Assembly: GCF_041435215.1 (NCBI RefSeq)
Contig: NZ_CP108394.1
Location: 10,912,001 to 10,976,000, forward strand
Length of the DNA: 64,000 nt
Source: Streptomyces sp. NBC_01314
Lineage (GTDB): Bacteria > Actinomycetota > Actinomycetes > Streptomycetales > Streptomycetaceae
Direction: 5' to 3'
Positions 16,820 through 26,267 of this stretch are shown here, piece after piece. The notes below the pieces were generated by a model, which worked only from the letters and a program-made list of their open reading frames with translations, had not been told where the DNA came from and did no database searches. Made by a program: the position numbers and the translations under genes. Position 1 is the stretch's first letter; each line of letters begins with the position of its first letter.

Positions 16820-17458
16820 TCAGCCGAGCCGGATGATCCCCCGCTCCAGCGCCGCGGTGACAGCGGCCGTGCGGTCGGCGACGCCGAGCTTGGCGTAGAT
16901 GTGCAGCAGGTGGGTCTTGACCGTGGCCTCCGACAGACGTAGGGCGCGGCCGATCTGTTTGTTGCTCTGCCCTCGGGCGACCGCGGAGAGGACCTCGACC
17001 TCACGGCCGGAGAGGCTGGCTCCCCTGTCGCCGCGCATGTGGGCGAGTACCTTGGCGGCCACGGAGGGGGACAGAGCTGCCTCTCCGCGTGCCGCGGTGC
17101 GGATGGCCGTGCAGAGCTCTTCTCGTCCGGTGTCCTTGAGCAGGTAGCCGGCCGCGCCGGCGTCGATGGCGGCGGTGATGTCGGCGTTGGTGTCGTAGGT
17201 GGTCAGGACGAGCACCCGCACGTCGGGGTGCGCGGTGCGGATGGCGGCGGTGGCGGCGGCGCCGTTGATGCCGGGCATCTGCAGGTCCATGATGACGACG
17301 TCCGGCGTGAGTACGGCGGTCTGTTGCAGGGCTTCGGCGCCCGTGGCGGCCTCGCCGATCACTGTGAAGTCCGGCTGGGTGGCGAGGAGGGCGGTCAGCC
17401 CGTCGCGTACGACGGGGTGGTCGTCGACGACCAGGATGCGGATCCGGGGCGTGGTCAT
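16820..17458 (-). CDS. NarL/FixJ-family response regulator
   Basis: 212 residues. The receiver domain (residues ~5-120) has the acidic pocket VVDDHPVVRDGL, the phospho-acceptor Asp in DVVIMDLQMPG, the switch Thr in VLVLTTYD and the Lys in GYLLKDTG. The LuxR-type helix-turn-helix (~145-210) reads LSGREVEVLSAVARGQSNKQ, IGRALRLSEATVKTHLLHIY. ATG 17458 overlaps the stop of the histidine kinase gene (ATGA), so the pair is co-transcribed, kinase first. Because the kinase is frameshifted, this regulator may now lack its cognate phosphodonor. Confidence 0.9.
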   Translation of the reverse strand: MTTPRIRILVVDDHPVVRDGLTALLATQPDFTVIGEAATGAEALQQTAVLTPDVVIMDLQMPGINGAAATAAIRTAHPDVRVLVLTTYDTNADITAAIDAGAAGYLLKDTGREELCTAIRTAARGEAALSPSVAAKVLAHMRGDRGASLSGREVEVLSAVARGQSNKQIGRALRLSEATVKTHLLHIYAKLGVADRTAAVTAALERGIIRLG

Positions 17459-18722
17459 GGCACCATCACCGCTCGTGTGGTGCGGGTGGTGTCGTTCGGC
17501 GCACCGCACGTGGAGGTGTCTGCTGAGATGTCCGTGGAGTCGTTGGTGGCTTCACCGGTCGGTGACGCGGCCGGGAGCGGCATGGTGACGGTGACGGTCG
17601 TCCCCTCACCGGGGGTGCTCTCCACCGCGAACGCCCCGCCCACGGAGGCGACACGTTCCCGCATCGTGGTCATCCCGACGCCCGGATGCCGAGTCGCCGG
17701 TGTGAAGCCGGTGCCGTCGTCCTGTATGTCGATGGCCAGTACGTCATCGAGGTAGGAGAGCGTCACGGACACGCTCGCCGCTTGGGCGTGCCGTCGTGCG
17801 TTGGTCAGTGCTTCCTGCACCACCCGCAGCAGTTCGCCCTCGGTGCCGGCGGGCAGGGCAGCGGGTTGGCCGGTGACCGTCGCAAAAGCCTCGATGCCGG
17901 TCTCCTCAGCCAGCCGACGGGTGAGCTCGCGGACAGCGTCTGTCAGAGGTGTGCCGTCCAGCGGTGCCGGGCGCAGCGCGTGTACGAGGCGACGGCTTTC
18001 GGCGAGGTTGTCCCTGGCGGTGCGCATGGCCTGTTCGACGCGGCGGGCCGCAGGGGCACCGGGCGCGAGTTCGTCCCGTACGGAGTCCAGCAGCATGGCG
18101 ATCGACGCGAAGCCCTGCGTCAGGGTGTGTGGACCTCGCGGGCCAGGCGCTGGCGTTCGGCCAGGACGCCGGCCGAACGCTCTGCGGCCGCTCGTTCGGC
18201 CTGGGTGGCGGTGAGCTCGTCCAGGAGCCGCTGGCGTTTGTGACCCTCTCGCTCGAGAGTGGCGATGTAGCCGACGATGGTGACCGCAGCCGCCATGCCA
18301 AGAGCGCACCCCAGGAACTCCCGCACGTCGACGTGGCCGTCGGTCGCGAAGCGCTGCCCCAACCAGACCGCTCCCACCACCAGCACCGCTGCGGCCGACC
18401 ACCCGGCCCGCCGCAGGCAGTACGGCGCCAGTACCGCCAGCCCCACCGGAAGCAGCGCGGGGTCCACCGCGGCCATGACCGCCCACCCGACTGCCGCCCC
18501 GATGAGGTAGGTCAGCGGCGGACCATCGGCCCCGCCGCGCAGCACGTTCCAGTACGTGTACCAAGCGATGAATCCCACTGCCAGTCCGACCTGCGGCAGC
18601 GCAGCGCCGGTTGTCATGTCCGATCCTGCCAGAGCACCCAGCACGGACAGGGCGAGCACGGTGAGGAAGAAGGCATGTTGCAAGGCGGCCTGCCACCGCT
18701 CCCGAGCTTGCTGCTGCGCCAT
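17455..18722 (-). pseudogene. NarL-type sensor histidine kinase, frameshifted at the H-box
   Basis: ATG 18722 starts a multi-pass membrane sensor: ALQHAFFLTVLALSVLGAL, QVGLAVGFIAWYTYWNV and further helices, then a coiled coil (RLLDELTATQAERAAAERSA). The dimerisation helix runs LAERQRLAREVH and then T-P-stop. One base out of phase it continues TLTQGFASIAMLLDSVRDEL, the HisKA_3 domain, followed by an HATPase_c domain with VVQEALTNARRHAQA (N-box), IDIQDDGTGF (G1) and GVGMTTMRERVASVGG (G2). Restoring one G between 18128 and 18129 gives the canonical REVHDTLTQG, so the deletion falls right after the phospho-acceptor His. The N-terminal product (~200 residues) would have a sensor but no kinase. Its stop overlaps the response regulator start. 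Confidence 0.87.
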
Positions 18723-18988
18723 GGCCACCAGCGTAGGCGCACTACGCGGTCGCCCGGATCGGGCAATCGGTGCGGTCGGGATCAACCGGATGGCTGGCGG
18801 GAGATGCACCGACCGGTTGATGCGCAGCACTGAGGCGGGGCGTGAGGATCGGCCGGTGACCGACACGACGGAACCATCCGCGTGGAACCGTGCCCGCCCG
18901 GTGACCGCACTGCGCAGCGAGCGTGCCATGCAACGCACGCACCCCGAGCCGTGCTGTGCCACACACCACAACCCGTGAGGAATGACCA

Positions 18989-19849
18989 GTGAGTCTGGCC
19001 TTCATCCCCAGCCCGTCAACCAGTGAGCTCCATCTGGGCCCGCTGCCGCTGCGCGGCTACTCCTTGCTGATCATCCTCGGCATCGCGGCAGCGATCTGGC
19101 TGGGGACCCGTCGCTGGGTGTCACGGGGCGGCGAGAAGTCCACTGTGTCGGACATCGCGCTGTGGGCGGTCCCGCTCGGCATCGTCGGTGCCCGCCTCTA
19201 CCACGTGGTCACCACCAGCGAGCCGTACTTCGGCGACGGAGGCGACCCGGTCAGGGCCCTGTACATCTGGGAGGGAGGTATCAGTATCTGGGGGGCCGTT
19301 GCCGGTGGGGCCGTCGGTGCCTGGATCGGCTGCCGCCGCAACGGCGTCGCCCTGTCCACGTTCGCCGATGCCGTCGCCCCCGGCATCGCGCTGGGCCAGG
19401 CCATCGGCCGGTGGGGCAACTGGTTCAACCAGGAGCTGTACGGCAGGGCAACGACTCTGCCCTGGGGCCTGGAGATCGACGCGGAGCACCGTCCCGAGGG
19501 CATGCAGGACTTGGCCACCTACCATCCGACGTTCCTGTACGAGTCCTTGTGGAACCTCGGCGTGGTTGCCCTGGTCATCTGGGCCGACCGCCGTTTCCGC
19601 CTCGACCGCGGCCGCGCGTTCGCGCTGTACGCCGCCGCCTACACCGCCGGCCGCTTCTGGATCGAATACCTGCGGGTGGACGAGAGCCACGAAGTCCTCG
19701 GTCTTCGCCTGAACGACTGGACGTCGCTCCTGGTCTTCGCGGCCGCCGTCACCTTCCTCGCGGTCATGAGAAGGCGTCCCGCTGCGGACCGTTCCGCCGC
19801 CGCCGACCCCGGCGCGCTGTCTGGGCGAGAAGCGGTCGACAGCGGGTGA
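18989..19849 (+). CDS. lgt: Prolipoprotein diacylglyceryl transferase
   Basis: 286 residues from GTG 18989 with GAGGA at about 18977. Lgt moves diacylglycerol from phosphatidylglycerol to the lipobox cysteine of prolipoproteins, at the outer face of the membrane. The signature GQAIGRWGNWFNQELYG is present with the essential Arg and the Asn/Glu, as are LPLRGYSLLIILGIAAAIWL, YIWEGGISIWGAVAGG and HPTFLYESLWNLG. About seven membrane helices can be counted and the length is normal. It stands alone here, whereas the main lgt of Streptomyces is usually near trp genes, so this may be a second copy. No defects are seen. Confidence 0.93.
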   Translation: MSLAFIPSPSTSELHLGPLPLRGYSLLIILGIAAAIWLGTRRWVSRGGEKSTVSDIALWAVPLGIVGARLYHVVTTSEPYFGDGGDPVRALYIWEGGISIWGAVAGGAVGAWIGCRRNGVALSTFADAVAPGIALGQAIGRWGNWFNQELYGRATTLPWGLEIDAEHRPEGMQDLATYHPTFLYESLWNLGVVALVIWADRRFRLDRGRAFALYAAAYTAGRFWIEYLRVDESHEVLGLRLNDWTSLLVFAAAVTFLAVMRRRPAADRSAAADPGALSGREAVDSG

Positions 19850-20127
19850 ACCGGAAGCTGACTGCCGGGTTGGGGGTGCCACAGGCCGGACGCCCCCACG
19901 TCCGGTCCCCAGCGGGCGCCGGTGATGTCGAGGCGGTCGGCCCGGTCGGCGATCAGGCGGCGGCAGGCGCCTTCGACACACCGACGGCCTACACAACAGC
20001 GCAACAGGCAGCAACGACCCCAGCACTGCCCACTGTTCATCTGAGCAATCACCTCGCCCTACATCGAGATCATCACGGCATGGGGCGAGTCACCCCCCAG
20101 CGTGGAAGGCATGGCAGGATCGCGGCC

Positions 20128-20997
20128 ATGTCCCTCAGCGTTCCCCGCCTCCGGATCGGCTCGACCGAGATCATCGCCCTCGCCGACGGCGAGGGCCCGT
20201 TCTTCTCCCCGCGCGCCGAGGCTTTCCCCGAGGCCACCGCTGCCCAGTGGGCCGACGCCGACCGCTACGACCCGGGCGCGGTCGATGCCGAGGGCCGCTG
20301 GCGGCTCCAGTTCCGCGCGTACGCGATCCGCGGCGACAAGGGCCTCACCGTCGTGGACGCCGGGATCGGTCCGGCGGACAGTCCGGCCGCCTCGTGGGCG
20401 CCCGTGCCCGGCGCGCTCCCCGAGTCGCTCGCCGCCGCGGGCATCGACCCGGCCGAAGTCGACACAGTGGTGCTCACACATCTGCACACCGACCACGTCG
20501 GGTGGGCGGTCGTGACCGAGGCGGCCGTCCCATCAGCGGGCGGCGCGATGGACGGCAACGCTTCGACCGGCGGCGCGACCAGCGGCCGCCGCCCATACTT
20601 CCCGAACGCCGAATACCTGCTCCAGCGGGCCGAGTTCGACGCCCTCGACGCGCTCAACCCGCAGCTTCGTGAGACCCTCACCGACCCGCTCGCGGCCGCC
20701 GGTCGGCTCCGGCTCCTCGACGGGGACACGCCGCTGCGCGCCGGGCGCGCCGTCGCCACGCCCGGTCATACGCCCGGACATCAGAGCGTGTTGGTCGCCG
20801 ACGGGCGCGAGCTGGCGCTCGTCACCGGCGACCTCCTGGTGCACGCGCTCCAGCTGCTCCACCCCGAGCTCGCCTACGCACACGAGGTAGACCCTGAGGC
20901 GGCCAGGCACTCAAGGGAGCGCATGCTCGGCCGCGAGACCGCCACCACGCTGCACCTGGCGACGCCGCATTTGACGGAGCCCTTCCTCTTGGCGTGA
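20128..20997 (+). CDS. Metallo-beta-lactamase-fold hydrolase
   Basis: 289 residues from ATG 20128. The zinc-binding signature of the superfamily, THLHTDHVGW (HxHxDH), is at about residue 120. Later metal ligands appear as ATPGHTPGHQSVLV and ALVTGDLLVHALQL. The N-terminal IGSTEIIALADGEGPFFSP and RAYAIRGDKGLTVVDAGIG fit the lactonase/quorum-quencher-like branch, which opens lactones or hydrolyses other small esters. A loop of ~40 residues rich in Gly/Ala/Thr follows the HxHxDH motif. The substrate cannot be predicted. The gene stands alone, with 278 bp of non-coding DNA separating it from lgt. Confidence 0.85.
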   Translation: MSLSVPRLRIGSTEIIALADGEGPFFSPRAEAFPEATAAQWADADRYDPGAVDAEGRWRLQFRAYAIRGDKGLTVVDAGIGPADSPAASWAPVPGALPESLAAAGIDPAEVDTVVLTHLHTDHVGWAVVTEAAVPSAGGAMDGNASTGGATSGRRPYFPNAEYLLQRAEFDALDALNPQLRETLTDPLAAAGRLRLLDGDTPLRAGRAVATPGHTPGHQSVLVADGRELALVTGDLLVHALQLLHPELAYAHEVDPEAARHSRERMLGRETATTLHLATPHLTEPFLLA

Positions 20998-21033
20998 TTC
21001 GCGGCCGTTCGGCGCGGGTCAGGCCGCGAGGGC

Positions 21034-21207
21034 ATGGAAGATCTTGACGTCCTTGACCTTGTCGGCGACGTTGCGCCGACCCCCGATCTCGCGGAACGCC
21101 TGGAGGAGGACGGGCAGGACGCGATGCTCAGCTTCGAAGTTCAGCCCAACGGCCGATTGGAGCTGGACGTCGAACGGCTCGGGCGCTCGGCGAGAGCGAG
21201 TCGCTGA
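21034..21207 (+). other. Short coding-like frame of unknown identity
   Basis: ATG 21034 to TGA 21205-21207 would give 57 residues (MEDLDVLDLVGDVAPTPDLA…). Codon positions look coding-like. A second frame continues with SESLKWLRNTTSK to about 21275, so this may be the frameshifted remnant of a longer protein. No ribosome site is convincing and no family is recognised. The rest of 20998-21380 holds nothing else. Confidence 0.25.
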
Positions 21208-21380
21208 AGTGGCTGCGCAACACAACCTCGAAGAATGCTCCCGAAGTTCGATCTGCTGCCGGACCGGCTGTGCGATGAGGAAGCAGCGTTCCCCACGCCG
21301 CTGCCGCTTGACGAGTGAGCAACGTGAGATGTCTGCCGCAAGGTGGCGTGTACAGCCGAATAACTACAAGCGGGACTTTC

Positions 21381-22214
21381 TCAGTTGTTGAGCAGCCGCC
21401 AGGTGGTGAGCGCGAGCCCGGCTCGTATCAAGCCAGTGGGCTCGGTGAGTTCGATGTTCAGGGTCTTACCGATCCGTTCGAGTCGGCGGGCAACGCTGTT
21501 GTGGTGCAGGTGGTGCAGGTGGTGCAGGTGGTGCAGGTCGGCGGTCCGGCGCAGGGCGCCGGTGGCGCAGTAGGCGTCCAGCGTCTCCAGATTCAGCTCC
21601 TGCGGGCTGCCGGCGCTGCGGGCGATCGCGGCCACGCCGGTGTTGTCGCGCGCGTTGCCTTGGGGAACCTGCGCGAGCAGTGCCAACGCACCGAGTTCGA
21701 CGTAGGGGACTGTCGGGCGGTGCGGGGTGGTGAAGCGGAGAGCTGTCCGGGCTTGCTGCCAGGACAGTTCAGGGCTTTCGGCCGCGCCGATGCCCGCGCG
21801 TACGCCTGCCGGAAACCGGGTCTGGTCCACGGTGGTCGCCAGGATGACGCCCACGTCGGCGAGCGGTGCTGCCTTGACTGTGCGAGCCGGGCAGATCCGG
21901 GTGCCGATCTGGGCGAGTGACGGTCGCGGAGCCTGTGAGTCCGAGCCTGGGGCGCGTCTGACGCCGCCCAGGCCGACCAGCACCCTCCCCACCATCGGTG
22001 AGACCACCGCCAGAAGACCCATCGCCGACAGACACCGGAAGCTCGTCTGCCGCGCTGCGAACCCGACATCGCCGTCCGTATTCGCCATTTCACCGTACCC
22101 GGGCCCTGCGGATGGCCGGATGGCACGGTCCGCGTCGACGCGCCCGCCGAGCGAGACGGTCTGCTGCCCGGTCGCGCTGAACATTCGCGGCGGCGGGTTT
22201 ACCTTGGGCAGCAT
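21381..22214 (-). CDS. PucR-type regulator C-terminal region, probably N-truncated
   Basis: The frame gives 277 residues. The last ~170 fit the C-terminal half of PucR/CdaR regulators: ADVGVILATTVDQTRFPAGV, RAGIGAAESPELSWQQARTA, VELGALALLAQVPQG, then the helix-turn-helix tail RTADLHH…NSVARRLERIGKTL and ELTEPTGLIRAGLAL. The upstream ~100 residues show no family pattern, and PucR proteins normally exceed 400 residues, so the N-terminal half is missing or replaced. Between the helix-turn-helix helices a 9-bp unit repeated four times inserts LHH triplets exactly where the family has one DLHHNSVARRL, which would lengthen that loop. Function is doubtful. Confidence 0.55.
   Translation of the reverse strand: MLPKVNPPPRMFSATGQQTVSLGGRVDADRAIRPSAGPGYGEMANTDGDVGFAARQTSFRCLSAMGLLAVVSPMVGRVLVGLGGVRRAPGSDSQAPRPSLAQIGTRICPARTVKAAPLADVGVILATTVDQTRFPAGVRAGIGAAESPELSWQQARTALRFTTPHRPTVPYVELGALALLAQVPQGNARDNTGVAAIARSAGSPQELNLETLDAYCATGALRRTADLHHLHHLHHLHHNSVARRLERIGKTLNIELTEPTGLIRAGLALTTWRLLNN
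21501..21536 (+). repeat. Four 9-bp tandem units within the PucR helix-turn-helix
   Basis: GTGGTGCAG is repeated four times perfectly. On the coding (-) strand this gives four Leu-His-His triplets. The family normally has a single such triplet before NSVARRL, so at least two units look like slippage products. Confidence 0.9.
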
Positions 22215-22785
22215 CGAGCAGTTGACGCCGCCGCCTGTCGGCGAGCGAACCGGGTGTCGACCCCGACCGCCTCGGCCTCGTCGGAGAAACCGGGGGAGGC
22301 GGCCTCGCCGCCGCGGGGCCCTCGGAGCAAGGGACCGCGGTGGACCCGCGCTCCGCTGTCAATACCTGGGGGCCGCCGATCCCGACGACCGCCTCCAGAC
22401 ACCGCCAAAGCGCCCCGACGACGACGTGCCGCTGCGGAACCGCCAGGCACCACAGATCAGTTGGGACGGCTACCTCGGCGCGGGCACCGGGGCACCGCCC
22501 ATGTCCCCCTTCGCCTCGCCTCGCCCGTACGCGCGGAGAACCTGTCCGTGCGCCGAGGCCTCGGCGTATACAGCGGCTCACGCACTCGGCCCCGGACCGC
22601 TGGGCCCGTCACGACACAGGGATCCGCGTGCAGGCCGACGAGGGCATCGCGCGCCTGTCGCCGGCTGCCTTCGCCAGGGTTTGTGCGCGGGCTCTGCCCG
22701 GCCGAGGTCGCCCAGCGGGCAGGGAAACGGCGCGGAGGTTCTCTTGTCTCCGTGCGGTGTCTCCCTGCCCGGCGCAGCGCAGGGC
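22215..22785. other. Region without a recognised gene between PucR remnant and rpoA
   Basis: 571 bp. No rplQ is found downstream of rpoA. Complementary segments GGGCAGGGA (about 22718) and TCCCTGCCC (about 22760) could form a long-looped hairpin after the rpoA stop. No other structure is clear. Confidence 0.45.
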
Positions 22786-23802
22786 TCAGTATTGCTCGGT
22801 CTCCACGAAACCGGCGTCCGCGTCGTCGTCCGCACCGAGTGCGGCGGCGGTCGGGTCGAATCCGGGCGGGCTGTCCTTGAGGCCCAGGCCCATGCCGGCC
22901 AGCTTCGCCTTGACCTCGTCGATCGACTTCGCACCGAAGTTGCGAATGTCCAGGAGGTCGGCCTCGGAGCGGGCGACGAGCTCACCCACGGAGTGGACGC
23001 CCTCGCGCTTGAGACAGTTGTACGACCGAACGGTGAGGTCGAGGTCCTCGATCGGCAGGACCAGGTCGGCGGCGAGGGCGGCGTCCGTCGGGGACGGGCC
23101 CATGTCGATGCCCTCGGCGTCGATGTTCAGCTCACGGGCGAGACCGAACAGCTCGACCAGGGTCTTACCGGCGGAGGCCATGGCGTCACGGGGACGCATG
23201 GACTGCTTGGTCTCGACGTCGACGATCAGCTTGTCGAAGTCGGTGCGCTGCTCGACACGGGTCGCCTCGACCTTGTACGTGACCTTGAGAACCGGCGAGT
23301 AGATGGAGTCGACCGGGATACGGCCGATCTCCTGCCCGACCTGCTTGTTCTGCACGGCGGAGACGTAACCGCGGCCACGCTCGACCGTCAGCTCCATCTC
23401 CAGCTTGCCCTTGCCGTTGAGCGTGGCGAGGACGAGGTCGGGGTTGTGCACCTCGACACCGGCCGGGGGCGCGATGTCGGCGGCGGTGACCAGACCCGGG
23501 CCCTGCTTGCGCAGGTACATCACAACGGGCTCGTCGTGCTCCGAGGAGGCGACCAGCTGCTTGATGTTGAGGATCAGGTCGGTGACGTCCTCCTTGACGC
23601 CCGGCACGGTGGTGAATTCGTGCAGGACACCGTCGACGCGGATGGACGTGACCGCCGCACCCGGGATCGAGGAGAGGAGCGTGCGGCGCAGGGAGTTGCC
23701 GAGGGTGTAGCCGAAGCCCGGCTCCAGTGGCTCGATCACGAACCGGGAGCGGAACTCGTCGACGACCTCTTCGGTCAGGGACGGACGCTGAGCAATCAGC
23801 AC
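22786..23802 (-). CDS. rpoA: DNA-directed RNA polymerase alpha subunit, orphan (second) copy
   Basis: 338 residues, complete. GTG 23802 is preceded by a GGAGG. The N-terminal assembly domain (~1-230) begins [20 protein letters not shown] and includes [20 protein letters not shown] and [20 protein letters not shown]. The C-terminal DNA/activator-binding domain (~255-310) has [20 protein letters not shown] with the DNA-contacting Arg, and [20 protein letters not shown]. The end [14 protein letters not shown] is as I recall it for Streptomyces RpoA. The alpha subunit dimerises and nucleates polymerase assembly. The normal gene lies between rpsD and rplQ in the ribosomal cluster, but here neither is present and an IS5-type remnant lies upstream. 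This is therefore most likely a duplicate brought with its leader. No inactivating change is visible. Confidence 0.93.
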   Translation of the reverse strand: MLIAQRPSLTEEVVDEFRSRFVIEPLEPGFGYTLGNSLRRTLLSSIPGAAVTSIRVDGVLHEFTTVPGVKEDVTDLILNIKQLVASSEHDEPVVMYLRKQGPGLVTAADIAPPAGVEVHNPDLVLATLNGKGKLEMELTVERGRGYVSAVQNKQVGQEIGRIPVDSIYSPVLKVTYKVEATRVEQRTDFDKLIVDVETKQSMRPRDAMASAGKTLVELFGLARELNIDAEGIDMGPSPTDAALAADLVLPIEDLDLTVRSYNCLKREGVHSVGELVARSEADLLDIRNFGAKSIDEVKAKLAGMGLGLKDSPPGFDPTAAALGADDDADAGFVETEQY

Positions 23803-24039
23803 GAGGTGTTGCCTCCAGGGGTTTGGCGCCCGCTATGTGACGCCGTAGACACCATGAAGGGTACGGGGGCTACGGCTGCGAGTCCGACAAGTATCACGTG
23901 GAGTACTCCATCAGCCGCAGTGAGGACGACGGTACCCGAGATCGGCAGGGGGTCGGCGGTCCGCAGGGCCGCAGCGTGTAGCGCGCCAGGACCCGCGACG
24001 GCGCCGTGCATGTCACCAGGGGTGCCGTTCGGCACAGCC

Positions 24040-24300
24040 ACCTGGGTGCGTCCACTCGTGGCGGGTGGTTCGGGAAGTCGTGCGGGAGGTTTTTCCACGG
24101 GATTCCCGTGCGGTTGACGTAGAGGAGCGTGTCGAAGATGTCGCGCAGTTCGACCAGCACCGGCGGGGCCGGAGGGGTCGGCCGGTGGGTCTGCGGTCGA
24201 GTTGGGCTTCCTCCACGCGGATAAGGTCGGTTCGATCAACGCCCATCGGGCGTCGGACAGGTCGCTGGGGTACGGCTTGCGCTGGCTCCCGAAAGGGCTT
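24040..24300 (-). pseudogene. N-terminal remnant of an IS5-type transposase
   Basis: One frame reads RKPYPSDLSDARWALIEPTL, SAWRKPN. A shifted frame then continues LVELRDIFDTLLYVNRTGIP, WKNLPHDFPNHPP. Together these are the first ~85 residues of IS5/IS4-superfamily transposases (DUF4096-like start), with at least one frameshift and no catalytic domain. It lies ~240 bp upstream of the orphan rpoA and may mark the edge of the segment that carried it. Confidence 0.75.
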
Positions 24301-24806
24301 CCGACACGAACGGCGCCGCTGACAACTTTACTTGACCAATAGCACGTTTCTGTGACGTCCATGGACCAGATGGAATCTGGGTGCGATACGCGGAGTAAAT
24401 GTGCGCCGAGGCCGAGGCCGAGGCCGGAGCCGGAAGGCCCTGAAGCTCAATGCAACGCGCAAATCACTCAAACGCCTGTGCCCACCCTGCGGGATTGGGG
24501 GAGTCCGCCCCACAGCCGCGGCCTGGTCGCGCGACGGGTTCCAGGCCTGCCTGCGCCCTGGAATGCTATGACGGACCCTGCAGTCCGCTCGGCCACCAGG
24601 GAGTAAGTTTCCCGCTGGTAGGTTCCGAGGAGCTTGGGCCTGCCGTTTCTTGCGGCTGACGGCGCCCGTTCCGGCCGGGCAACCGGCGCCGCCGTCCCCG
24701 CTCCTGGCCACGCCCACGCCCACTCATCCCGTCCCGCGTCGGGAGTATCCACCCCGACGGGTGACTATGGGCTGACGGGACTTGTACAGGGTCGGCGAGC
24801 GCGCGG
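24301..24806. other. Region without a recognised gene
   Basis: 506 bp between the IS5 remnant and the broken acetyltransferase. It contains a short GAGGCC-type run near 24407 and several hairpin-capable G/C stretches but no supported gene. Confidence 0.45.
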
Positions 24807-25925
24807 TCAGAACCAGTGCAGGCAGTGCGGGGGACGGTCGGTGCGGAAGAGGGCGTCGGCGAGGGTGGCCGCGCCCGGGTGGTGGGCCCGGATGTGTCCG
24901 GCACGCACGAGCGTGCTCGGGGCGGTGCCGCCGAGGAACGGGTCGTCGACGTCGAGGACGAGTTCGCCGTCCGTGAACCAGCCACGTACGGCCAGCGCAC
25001 GCGGGACGTCAAGGAGCTGTACGTAGAGCCAGTCCATGGGCGTCGCTCACCTGGCCGGCGCGGAAGTCCGCAAGCTGCCGGCGCAGCGGGTGCTCGGGCG
25101 GGACGTGCTTGAACACGACCTGGGAGACCAGGTCGTGTCCGAGTACGAACCGGGCCAGGGCTGTGAAGACGGCGTCGTCGGTGGCGATGGTCTCGTCGAC
25201 CGCCAAGGTGTTGGACTCGCCGATCGAGTAGCCGGCGTACCCGTCCGGGACACCGTCGGCGTCCCGGTGGACGGCGACGTAGCGCGGAGTCGGAGAGATC
25301 GGGGGCTGCCCCGCGCGCAGGGCCCACCAGCGGTGCGGCCGGGACAGCGCGCCGGGCTGGGCGCGGCGATAGCGGTCGTAGACCACTTCCAGGATCTCTC
25401 CGCACTCGGCCCGACGCAGCACCGCCACCGAGCCGTTGTCCGAGCCGGTCGCTGGTGCGTCGGCCGCTCCGCGCGCCCGGGGGACGGTGAGGGCGGCCTT
25501 GTGGCGCGGCACAGTCAGTTGCGCCGTGTAGATCGCCGGTCCGTAGCCGAACCTGCCGTAGATCGGGCCTCGGAGGCCAGCAGCACGGAGAGGAACTCCC
25601 CGCGGGCCCGCAACTCGATGAGTTGGTGCCGCATCATCGTGCTGAGTAAGCCTTGGCGCCGGTGGGAGGGCAGGACGCCGACGGCGGTCACCCCGGAGGC
25701 CGGGACGATGGTCTCACCGGGCAGGGTGAGCTCGAAAGGGTACGCGGCAGCGGTGCCGATGGGCCGCCCGTCCGCCGTCAGGGCGAGCTGGCAGAGGTCC
25801 ATTTCGAGCGCCGACCACCAGAGCCCGCCGCCCTCGACCGGGGCTTCCTGGAACCGCCCGAACGCGGCATGGACTGTGTCGACGAAGACGTCGAGATCCT
25901 TGTCGGTCGTGGAACGGATCTCCAT
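24807..25925 (-). pseudogene. Eis-type N-acetyltransferase gene with two frameshifts
   Basis: Three frames join into one Eis-family protein (~375 residues). ATG 25925 gives MEIRSTTDKDLDVFVDTVHA and the acetyl-CoA loop GVTAVGVLPSHRRQGLLSTM. At ~25570 the frame shifts; the shifted frame encodes the expected TAQ/VPRHKAALTVPRARG region and continues to HPLRRQLADFRAG. At ~25035 an extra C shifts it again before MDWLYVQLLDVPRALAVRGW and the C-terminal domain end (GHIRAHHPGAATLADALF, terminal CLHWF). Eis enzymes acetylate amino groups, including aminoglycosides, and use the free C-terminal carboxylate in catalysis. Two separate indels make a functional product unlikely unless they are sequencing errors. 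Confidence 0.8.
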
Positions 25926-26267
25926 CGTTGCCGCTGCATGCCTCCCCATACCATTCCCGCACTGGCTGCCGTTGTGCCGGCCAGTGATGCGCGGCGCGCG
26001 AGAGCGTGCTCTATGGGACGATCCACTGTTACCACTTTGGCTCAACTCGTCTTCTGGCACACACGATCGCCGCGCACCGATGTCATTGCCCAACCGGTGA
26101 GCCACCTCTTGGCAGTGGGGATGACCACACCATGGGACATCGCCGCGTTGAGGAAGGTGTAGGCGCTCCGAATCGTGTTCTCCCCGCCCTGGCCGCCCCT
26201 CGCTGTCCCCTGGTGCACAGGCCCTGAGCAGATATTCGGTTGCTCGCCGGTGAGGGTGGTGGATGCA
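25926..26267. other. Divergent promoter region of the two Eis-type genes
   Basis: 342 bp separate the starts of the broken - strand gene and the intact + strand gene. No supported gene lies here. It should hold both promoters; no clear -10/-35 pair was identified. Confidence 0.4.
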
